From contig JAJRPL010000464.1 of NCBI GenBank assembly GCA_024280815.1, positions 1 to 5,179 of the forward strand: a stretch of DNA of 5,179 nt, written 5' to 3'. The stretch's first letter is position 1. Each line of letters opens with the position of its first letter. The stretch is from Bacteroidota bacterium. GTDB lineage: Bacteria > Bacteroidota > Bacteroidia > Flavobacteriales > Flavobacteriaceae. Below are positions 1 to 5,179 of the stretch, piece by piece. Made by a program: the position numbers and the translations under genes. The notes beneath the pieces are model-generated. The model ran no database searches. It was not told where the DNA came from and saw nothing but the letters and a program-made list of their open reading frames with translations.

Positions 1-558
1 AATCAAATAGCCTTAAATTTGGCATCAATGACTTTTATGGTTGCTATGGGATTAGGTGTTGTAGCTATGATACGTGTTGGAAATCAAAAAGGATTACAGA
101 ATTTTACCGACTTACGAAGAATAGCTTTATCTCTATTTTTGTTAACTACTATAATAGAAATAGTATTTGCTATTATATTTGTTGTTTTTTATCAAGAGTT
201 ACCAAAACTATATCTTGATGAACATGATGTTTTGAATCAGGCAGATAATCTTAAAGTAATTGCATTGGCAGCACAATTAATATTGGTGGCCGCAATATTC
301 CAAATAACAGATGGTGTACAAGTAGTAGTGTTAGGAGCTTTACGTGGTATGCAAGATGTGAAAATACCAATGGTTATTACTTTTATTGCGTATTGGATTA
401 TTGGTTTTCCTGTAAGTTATTTTTTAGGAAAAGAAAATATGTATGGCAGTGTAGGTATTTGGTTAGGTTTGTTGGCAGGTTTGACAGCATCTGCAATTAT
501 GTTGTATATTCGATTCAATTATTTAACCAAAAAGCTCATCAATCAAACAGTTTCATAA
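1..558 (+). CDS. MATE family (NorM-like) multidrug efflux transporter, C-terminal part
   Basis: This is the 3' end of a gene that begins upstream; the frame is open from base 1 and gives 185 codons before TAA. MATE proteins are inner-membrane exporters of cationic drugs and metabolites driven by Na+ or H+. The first residues (NQIALNLASMTFMVAMGLG, then IRVGNQKG) match the start of the second helical bundle of NorM proteins. Residues 98-120 (FQITDGVQVVVLGALRGMQD) and 130-142 (AYWIIGFPVSYFL) are also strongly family-like. Asp104 of the fragment aligns with the cation-site aspartate of NorM (Asp371 in the Vibrio cholerae protein, from memory), so about 265 N-terminal residues are probably missing. 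Membrane segments are visible near 8-24, 41-63, 86-110, 122-143 and 150-170. A TTG at 19 could be read as a start, but the similarity continues upstream of it, so it is internal. The stop abuts the next start codon. Family call is secure; drug specificity is unknown. Confidence 0.93.
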   Translation, partial: NQIALNLASMTFMVAMGLGVVAMIRVGNQKGLQNFTDLRRIALSLFLLTTIIEIVFAIIFVVFYQELPKLYLDEHDVLNQADNLKVIALAAQLILVAAIFQITDGVQVVVLGALRGMQDVKIPMVITFIAYWIIGFPVSYFLGKENMYGSVGIWLGLLAGLTASAIMLYIRFNYLTKKLINQTVS

Positions 559-2028
559 ATGGGAATCGTCCAAAAACAATCATTTACCAATAGTATTATC
601 CTTTTTTTAGGCTTTGCCATAGGCGGAATGAATGTACTGTTTTTATATACTCATTTTTTACATGAAGATTATTATGGGTTAAATACCTTTCTACTTTCTT
701 CAGCCAATATTTTATTACCATTAATGGTGTTTGGAATGCAACATACTATTGTAAAATTTTTTAGTTCGTACAAAACAAAATTAGAACAAGATCAGTTTTT
801 AACCACCTCACTTTTTGTACCTTTATTGGTAATTATACCTTTAGCTATTATAGGTGCATTTGCTTATAATACTATTGCTGAGTGGATTTCGAAAGAAAAT
901 AGTATCATAAAACAATATACCCATCTTATTTTTGTATCTGCCATTTTTATGGGCTATTTTGAAGTGTTTTACGCCTTTAGTAAGGTGCAATTGCAATCAG
1001 TCTTCGGAAATTTCATCAAAGAAGTTTTTGCGAGAGTTTGTACCACTTTTTTGTTGATAGCTGTTTATTTTCAGTGGATTACTAAAGAACAATTTATTTA
1101 TGCCATTGTAATTGTTTATGGAGTTAGAATGTTGATAATGCTATTTTATGCTTTTAGTTTGTATAAACCACAGTTTGTATTGAAATTTCCAGATAATATT
1201 AGAGAGATATTATCCTATTCTTTCTATATCATTTTGGCAGGATCGGCAAGTGGAATATTGTTAGATATAGATAAATTTATGATTCCACAAGTTCAGAAAA
1301 TAGCTGAGGTTGCTTATTATGCTGTGGGTATTTATATTGCACAAGTAGTTGCTATCCCGTCAAGAGCAATGCAACAAATCATAAATCCGCTTACAGCAAA
1401 AGAATTGAATGCTAATAATTTAGATGAAGTAAATAAGTTATATAAGAAAAGTTCTATAACACTTTTAATTGCTGGTGGTTTACTTTTTTTATTAATCAAT
1501 TTAAATATAAATGACTTGTATGATTTTATAGGGAAACCAGAATACGCAGTAGGAGGGATGATTGTTTTAATGATTTCCATAGCTGAATTGTACAAATTGG
1601 CTTTGGGTTCAAATGGAGCGATTTTAACCAACTCTAGTTATTATAAAGTATTCTTCTATTTTTCTGTTGCTATGGCATTGAGTGTAATTGTTTTAAATAG
1701 ATGGCTTATCCAATTAATTGGGATAGATGGTGCAGCTTTAGCTACACTAATAGTTGTTTTGATATTCAGTACGTTTAAAATAATATATGTGAAAAGTAAA
1801 TTGAAAATGCAACCATTTAGTAGTAAGACAATTATAATATTGTTAGTCATTGTTTTGTTCTTTGCATCTTTTTACTTCGTTAGTTTTGATTTTCACCCGA
1901 TAATCAACATAAGTATAAAATCGTTACTCATAACTTTAATCTATATAATTGTAATTTATAAGTTAAATATTTCAGAAGAAGTAACATCTATTTTGAATAC
2001 CTATTTAGCAAAAGTAAAACAGCACTAA
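559..2028 (+). CDS. Wzx-type oligosaccharide/polysaccharide flippase (MOP superfamily)
   Basis: This complete 489-residue protein is almost entirely hydrophobic, with about 14 likely membrane helices (roughly residues 12-31, 43-61, 83-104, 121-140, 156-172, 178-199, 216-235, 249-269, 299-315, 331-348, 363-380, 386-407, 423-442 and 450-468). Length and topology fit the polysaccharide transporter branch of the MOP superfamily, which flips lipid-linked sugar units across the inner membrane for O-antigen, capsule or exopolysaccharide assembly. Family-like features are the LDIDKFMI segment (235-242), where flippases often carry a D-K-F pattern, and GIDGAALATLIV (388-399), a conserved helix start in Wzx-like C-terminal domains. 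The C-terminus is basic (KVKQH). The ATG directly follows the TAA of the MATE gene, which fixes the start and suggests co-transcription. No glycosyltransferase is visible nearby, so the sugar substrate cannot be named. MurJ-like or other lipid-flippase roles are less likely but not excluded. Confidence 0.85.
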   Translation: MGIVQKQSFTNSIILFLGFAIGGMNVLFLYTHFLHEDYYGLNTFLLSSANILLPLMVFGMQHTIVKFFSSYKTKLEQDQFLTTSLFVPLLVIIPLAIIGAFAYNTIAEWISKENSIIKQYTHLIFVSAIFMGYFEVFYAFSKVQLQSVFGNFIKEVFARVCTTFLLIAVYFQWITKEQFIYAIVIVYGVRMLIMLFYAFSLYKPQFVLKFPDNIREILSYSFYIILAGSASGILLDIDKFMIPQVQKIAEVAYYAVGIYIAQVVAIPSRAMQQIINPLTAKELNANNLDEVNKLYKKSSITLLIAGGLLFLLINLNINDLYDFIGKPEYAVGGMIVLMISIAELYKLALGSNGAILTNSSYYKVFFYFSVAMALSVIVLNRWLIQLIGIDGAALATLIVVLIFSTFKIIYVKSKLKMQPFSSKTIIILLVIVLFFASFYFVSFDFHPIINISIKSLLITLIYIIVIYKLNISEEVTSILNTYLAKVKQH

Positions 2029-2060
2029 TCAAAAATAATTTCTCTTGGCTTAGTCTTAAA

Positions 2061-2139
2061 TCCCCCTAACTCAGATAGAATTTCCGATTTCACCTCTCCT
2101 TTGGAGAGGTCAAAACTTTTTTAAAAGTTTTGGGTGAGG
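2061..2139. repeat. Palindromic extragenic repeat-like element
   Basis: Two perfect inverted repeats stand directly side by side. The first has 8-base arms ACCTCTCC (2092-2099) and GGAGAGGT (2103-2110) around a TTT loop. The second has 10-base arms CAAAACTTTT (2111-2120) and AAAAGTTTTG (2123-2132) around TT. A further short pair, TCACC at 2090-2094 and GGTGA at 2133-2137, could close an outer stem around both, in competition with the base of the first. The preceding TCCCCCTAAC (2061-2070) and the final GGGTGAGG (2132-2139) resemble pieces of C-rich extragenic repeats that I recall as frequent in flavobacterial genomes. The GC content is clearly higher than that of the surroundings. There is only one copy in this window, so its dispersed nature is inferred. 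Confidence 0.6.
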
Positions 2140-2149
2140 CATAATAAAA

Positions 2150-2176
2150 ATCCTGCATCACTTCTGATAACAGGAT
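2150..2176. terminator. Probable bidirectional Rho-independent terminator
   Basis: The arms ATCCTG (2150-2155) and CAGGAT (2171-2176) are perfect complements. Inside them ATCA (2157-2160) pairs with TGAT (2165-2168) around a CTTC loop, leaving a small asymmetric bulge. On the + strand the stem is followed by a T-rich but interrupted run (CTTTAACTTTCTTTT), enough to end the flippase transcript about 120 bases after its stop. Read on the - strand, the stem is followed by TTTTTATTAT, a more canonical U-tract. A bidirectional role is the simplest reading. Confidence 0.55.
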
Positions 2177-2219
2177 CTTTAACTTTCTTTTCTTTCCTCT
2201 AGCAATCCAATGCTTTTAT

Positions 2220-2247
2220 ATTCTTTAATATCTTCTTTTTAAAGAAT
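2220..2247 (+). terminator. Weak AT-rich hairpin followed by a T run
   Basis: ATTCTTTAA (2220-2228) and TTAAAGAAT (2239-2247) form a perfect 9-base inverted repeat with a 10-base loop, followed by TATTATTTTTT. The layout resembles a terminator, but the stem has only one G-C pair and such matches arise easily in DNA this AT-rich. It may be a backup terminator or chance. Confidence 0.25.
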
Positions 2248-2398
2248 TATTTTTTTCAAGATGCGAATATATTTAATTATTTAGAATTAATAGCCTTATA
2301 ATAAAAAAATATTTTAATAATTTATTTTGAGAATCAATATAAAGATAATGTTATCCTTATATGAAACTAAAGTTACATATCATCTCTGTTATTAGGTC

Positions 2399-2406
2399 TA
2401 ATTTTG
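2399..2406 (+). promoter_or_regulatory. Bacteroidota-type -7 promoter box (TAATTTTG) for the porin gene
   Basis: TAATTTTG is an exact match to the TAnnTTTG element recognised by the primary sigma factor of Bacteroidota. It ends 28 bases before the porin ATG, which would give a short A-rich leader of roughly 20-25 bases. The matching -33 TTG element is not clear: the nearest candidate is a TTA at 2373-2375 with a long 23-base spacer. The position favours a real promoter; the poor -33 region leaves some doubt. Confidence 0.55.
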
Positions 2407-2434
2407 CCTTATCAAATTATATAAAAACAATAAA

Positions 2435-3634
2435 ATGAAGAGTAGAAGAATATCAATGTTGACAATTGCATTTGCATTATTAGGAATAATGTCTATAAAT
2501 GCTCAAGAAAAAATAGATACAAAAGAAGCCTTTAAACCTTCTATGAAAATGGAAGGTCGTATTATGTATGATTTTACTTTTTTATCTGCTGGCGATTATG
2601 AATTTTCAGGTAATAAGTTTAGAAGATTGCGTTTAGCAGCAAAAGGGAATGTTAGTAAAAACGTTAGTTATTCTGCAGATTTTGATTTTACTGGTGGAAA
2701 AATAGCTTATCGTAATGTTTTTTTAAGGTATAAAATGCCAAAAAACTTCGGTCAATTAACTGTTGGTAGTTTTGAGGAGCCTACAGGTTTAGATATGTTA
2801 ACAAGTAGTAAGTATATTACTTTTATTGAAAGAGCTTTGGTGACTACAACTCAATACGGAAAGCATAATGCAGGTTTTGAATATGCCAATTACAACTTAT
2901 TTGATGATAAAGTAGGTTTACAATTAGCTTATACTTTTAATGGTGTTAGTTCGCAAGCACATCAAGATGAAGAATTGGAAGGCGGTGCTAACTTTATTGG
3001 TAGAGTTGTTGGTAAAGTTTTTGAAAGTAAAGAAAAACAACAACTTATTCATTTAGGAGTAAATTATGAATATAGAAATGATGTTAAAGAAGATTTTAGT
3101 TACAAATCTTTTAAAACAGAGAATAATATGGGACAAACCACTGCAATAACTTCTGTTGGAAATTTAAAAAACACCAGTGATATTGGTTTTGAATTAGCGG
3201 GAACATTTGGTTCGCTTTCTGTACAAGGAGAATACGAAGCAGGAGCAATTATTACAGATGTAGATACGTTTAAATCAAAAAGTTATTATGGTTATGTAAG
3301 TTATTTTATAACAGGAGAGCATAGACCATATAAAAAAGGAATATTCACAAGAGTAAAACCTAAAAAAGAATTTATGAAAGACGGAGGTCTAGGTGCGATT
3401 GAATTAGTTGCACGTTATTCTGTAATGGATTTGAATGAGAATATTGATGTTAATGGGAATGATAGTAATGACTATAAAATTGCAAATATTACAGTTGGTT
3501 TTAACTGGCATTTTAATAAGCACACACGTTTTATGTATAACTTTGTTAGTGGTGATCATAATGCTTTAGCACCTATTGAATATAATAATAGTAGCTTGAC
3601 AGGACATTTAATACGTTTTCAAGTAGATTTTTAA
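2435..3634 (+). CDS. OprO/OprP-family outer-membrane porin
   Basis: This complete 399-residue protein is predicted to be an outer-membrane beta-barrel of the Porin_O_P family (named after phosphate-selective OprP), which lets small anions diffuse into the periplasm. Residues 1-23 are a signal peptide: basic MKSRR, a hydrophobic core, then cleavage after Ile-Asn-Ala before Gln24, a typical flavobacterial site. Family-like blocks follow in order: FRRLRLAAKG (62-71) with alternating strand residues, LTVGSFEEPTGLDMLTSS (108-125) with FIERAL (130-135), YYGYVSYFITGEHRPY (284-299), and a final barrel strand ending in FQVDF with a C-terminal Phe, the usual insertion signal. The start at 2435 gives the best signal peptide; the later Met8 would lose the basic end. 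There is no Shine-Dalgarno sequence, only an A-rich leader. The downstream YeeE/YedE transporter suggests an anion such as thiosulfate instead of phosphate, but the substrate is an inference. Confidence 0.88.
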   Translation: MKSRRISMLTIAFALLGIMSINAQEKIDTKEAFKPSMKMEGRIMYDFTFLSAGDYEFSGNKFRRLRLAAKGNVSKNVSYSADFDFTGGKIAYRNVFLRYKMPKNFGQLTVGSFEEPTGLDMLTSSKYITFIERALVTTTQYGKHNAGFEYANYNLFDDKVGLQLAYTFNGVSSQAHQDEELEGGANFIGRVVGKVFESKEKQQLIHLGVNYEYRNDVKEDFSYKSFKTENNMGQTTAITSVGNLKNTSDIGFELAGTFGSLSVQGEYEAGAIITDVDTFKSKSYYGYVSYFITGEHRPYKKGIFTRVKPKKEFMKDGGLGAIELVARYSVMDLNENIDVNGNDSNDYKIANITVGFNWHFNKHTRFMYNFVSGDHNALAPIEYNNSSLTGHLIRFQVDF

Positions 3635-3650
3635 TTAGTCTTAATTACTT

Positions 3651-3679
3651 ATCAAGCCTATCTATAAGATAAGCTTGGT
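3651..3679 (+). other. Hairpin between the porin and YeeE/YedE genes
   Basis: CAAGC (3653-3657) pairs with GCTTG (3673-3677), and TATCT (3659-3663) with AGATA (3667-3671), around an ATA loop, with one C-A mismatch between the two helices. Two more outer positions can pair (T-G and A-T). No T run follows, so it does not look like a full intrinsic terminator. It may stabilise the 3' end of the porin message, mark a processing point, or partly reduce read-through, giving more porin than transporter. The TAAGCTTG within it (3670-3677) is one base off a TAnnTTTG box. Confidence 0.4.
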
Positions 3680-3724
3680 TAGACGTATTAGAATCTATAA
3701 TTAACCTAACTAAAATAATTAATT

Positions 3725-5179
3725 ATGAGTAAATTTTCAGTAAAAAACTTGTTTAAAAACCAATGGTCTTATGTATATGCAGGGGTGTTATTTGCTGTAG
3801 CACAAGTAATCTATATGCTAGCTATTTGGTTTTACAAATCAGGAGAAGGTAAAGAACCAAACCTGATGGCTATTAGTGTTACTACCGATTTAGGTAGAAT
3901 GTTTAGAGGTATGGAAGTCTTTCTGAATAATATATTTGGAATGTATTCTGAGTTATATGGCAATTATGGTGTTGATGCTGCTGGAAACATTATACCAGAA
4001 GGAGGTGTCTTTACACCAGGAATTGGTTGGCCAATTGTTGGGATGATTTTAGGAGGGTGGATTGTAACCAAAATGGAAAGTGAAAGCCGTACATGGGTGT
4101 ATTATTCTAAAAAAGCATTAATCGTCTCTTTTGTTGGAGGTGCATTCTTTAGTTATGGAACACGTATGGCTGGTGGTTGTACTTTGACTCATTTAATGGG
4201 CGGAATACCTTTTATGGGTATCCGTTCTTTTGGTTCTGTTATTTTTATGGCAATGGGAGGTGCTTTAGGTTTTCTTTTTATGGAAAAGATGGGCTTAGCC
4301 AATTATTTTAAACATCAAGAAACAAGAGCTTATGTTGAGAATGCAGATGCAGGAGAACAAGCAACCTTAAAAAAAGGTTATAATTGGAAGAAAAACCCAG
4401 TGTTTTGGTTGGCATTATCATTTACAGTATTGTTTTTAGGGGCTGCATTATATGGTGCATTTACAGGTGTAGAAAGTATGCAACATTTAAAGAACGGTGA
4501 ATTGGTAGCTTTTGGTAAATCGGTTGCAGATAGAAATCTATTATTTGTTATCATGACATTATTATCTGGTACAGTTGCAGGGATAGCATTATCTAAAAGT
4601 GGATACGGAACAGAATGTGCTTTGGTAGCGTTAGAAACTTCTGGAGATATGACTAAGAAAGATGAGAAATATGCTAAAATGGGTGTTCCAAAAATTACAA
4701 GAACATTAATGCGTAGTAATTCGCCAATTATTGGTGTAGTAACTACTTGGGTGTTAATGTTAGTGTTTATGTTGATTGCTTGGACATTTTTTAATATTTC
4801 CCCAGCTTTAGGTACGGGTTTAAAAGCAGGTTTAACTGCAGGGAATTTTGTAGGTGGTTTGTTCTTAGGTTTTGGTGCTGTAACCTTAATTGGCTGTGAA
4901 ATTAGATCATATATGCGTATCGGAATGGGATATTTAAATACTTTGGTTGGTTTTATGGGTTTCGCTATTGGATATTTACCTTACACTTTGTTTTCTCATG
5001 CACATAAAGATTTTTTAGATGCAACAGTGTTATTTGGCACGCATAGAGATGGCTCTCCAGGATTAATATCTACTAAAAGAGAACTCTATTCATTAATTAC
5101 TGATGATCCCACTTTACAAAAAGTAGTCATGTTTGTTTGGATGCTTTTATTAATTGGATTACTTACTTATTTATTGAAG
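3725..5179 (+). CDS. YeeE/YedE (TsuA-like) inner-membrane sulfur/thiosulfate transporter, 3' end cut by window
   Basis: The frame is open from ATG at 3725 to the last base, giving 485 codons without a stop; the final residues (WMLLLIGLLTYLLK) are a membrane helix, so the true end is probably close. About 10 helices are likely (near 14-37, 99-117, 128-147, 166-186, 224-245, 271-290, 334-356, 366-386, 402-424, 465-484). The family signature is GTRMAGGCTLTH (145-156), with a related half-repeat at FGAVTLIGCEIRS (383-395) and GYGTECALVALETSGD (293-308). The only cysteines are Cys152, Cys298 and Cys391, one in each block. In TsuA, three conserved cysteines relay thiosulfate through the inner membrane, so this points to uptake of thiosulfate or a similar sulfur species; YedE-like selenium-related roles are an alternative. 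The protein is longer than TsuA (about 330 residues), mainly through loops at 38-98, 187-223 and 425-464. It follows the porin by 90 bases, likely in one operon. The start is preceded by an A-rich leader without Shine-Dalgarno. Confidence 0.88.
   Translation, partial: MSKFSVKNLFKNQWSYVYAGVLFAVAQVIYMLAIWFYKSGEGKEPNLMAISVTTDLGRMFRGMEVFLNNIFGMYSELYGNYGVDAAGNIIPEGGVFTPGIGWPIVGMILGGWIVTKMESESRTWVYYSKKALIVSFVGGAFFSYGTRMAGGCTLTHLMGGIPFMGIRSFGSVIFMAMGGALGFLFMEKMGLANYFKHQETRAYVENADAGEQATLKKGYNWKKNPVFWLALSFTVLFLGAALYGAFTGVESMQHLKNGELVAFGKSVADRNLLFVIMTLLSGTVAGIALSKSGYGTECALVALETSGDMTKKDEKYAKMGVPKITRTLMRSNSPIIGVVTTWVLMLVFMLIAWTFFNISPALGTGLKAGLTAGNFVGGLFLGFGAVTLIGCEIRSYMRIGMGYLNTLVGFMGFAIGYLPYTLFSHAHKDFLDATVLFGTHRDGSPGLISTKRELYSLITDDPTLQKVVMFVWMLLLIGLLTYLLK

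Larger units (their letters stand above)
2029..2434. other. Intergenic region without a gene (406 bases)
   Basis: No convincing reading frame was found on either strand. The left part (about 2061-2139) contains a palindromic repeat-like element, followed by a terminator-like hairpin at 2150-2176. Bases about 2177-2398 are very AT-rich, with pyrimidine runs near 2177-2200 and a weak AT-only stem at 2220-2247. The right end carries the likely porin promoter. The region therefore separates the transporter unit to its left from the porin unit to its right. Confidence 0.8.

Noticed and set aside
19..558. A TTG start at 19 giving a self-contained 179-residue protein
   Set aside because: The six codons upstream (NQIALN) continue the MATE similarity without a break, so this is the tail of a longer gene and not a short complete one.
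393..593. Short + strand frame overlapping the MATE/flippase junction
   Set aside because: It lies in another frame inside two well-supported genes and its protein shows no family features.
1332..1850. Two - strand frames opposite the flippase gene (1332-1631 and 1656-1850)
   Set aside because: They are antisense shadows of a conserved membrane-protein gene with no start signal or recognisable motif.
2029..2434. CRISPR array, riboswitch or tRNA in the long gene-free gap
   Set aside because: There are no regularly spaced direct repeats, no cloverleaf, and no riboswitch core that I recognise; the palindromes are single adjacent inverted repeats.
3670..3677. TAAGCTTG as a separate promoter for the YeeE/YedE gene
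   Set aside because: It differs by one base from TAnnTTTG, lacks a clear -33 TTG, and is part of a hairpin arm, so co-transcription with the porin is simpler.
1..5179. Defence system, phage or toxin-antitoxin module
   Set aside because: All four genes belong to familiar transporter or porin families and none shows nuclease, helicase, integrase or toxin features.

Overview
The window is AT-rich DNA with features typical of Bacteroidota, most likely a marine-type member of Flavobacteriaceae. The evidence is: no Shine-Dalgarno sequences but A-rich stretches before the start codons, a TAnnTTTG promoter element before the porin gene, a signal peptide ending in Asn-Ala-Gln, and protein families common in flavobacteria. 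The genus cannot be fixed from the sequence alone. All four genes lie on the + strand, and no rRNA, tRNA, CRISPR array, transposase or phage gene was seen.

Positions 1-2028 hold two multi-pass membrane proteins of the MOP flippase superfamily. The first is the C-terminal 185 codons of a MATE (NorM-like) cation-coupled efflux transporter; its N-terminal part lies upstream of the window. Its TAA stop is followed with no gap by the ATG of a complete 489-residue Wzx-type polysaccharide flippase, so the two are probably co-transcribed and perhaps translationally coupled.

Positions 2029-2434 are a 406-base gap without a gene. Its left part holds two back-to-back perfect palindromes that look like a dispersed flavobacterial extragenic repeat, then a terminator-like hairpin. 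The middle is very AT-rich. The right end carries a good TAnnTTTG promoter box about 28 bases before the next start codon.

Positions 2435-5179 look like a second transcription unit. It encodes an OprO/OprP-type outer-membrane porin (399 residues) and, after a 90-base gap containing a hairpin, a YeeE/YedE (TsuA-like) inner-membrane transporter. The second gene is open to the right window edge (485 codons, no stop seen). It has exactly three cysteines, all in family-like glycine-rich positions. The pair suggests passage of a small anion, plausibly thiosulfate or another reduced sulfur compound, first through the outer membrane and then through the inner membrane. This is the most interesting inference in the window, but the substrate is not shown by the sequence.
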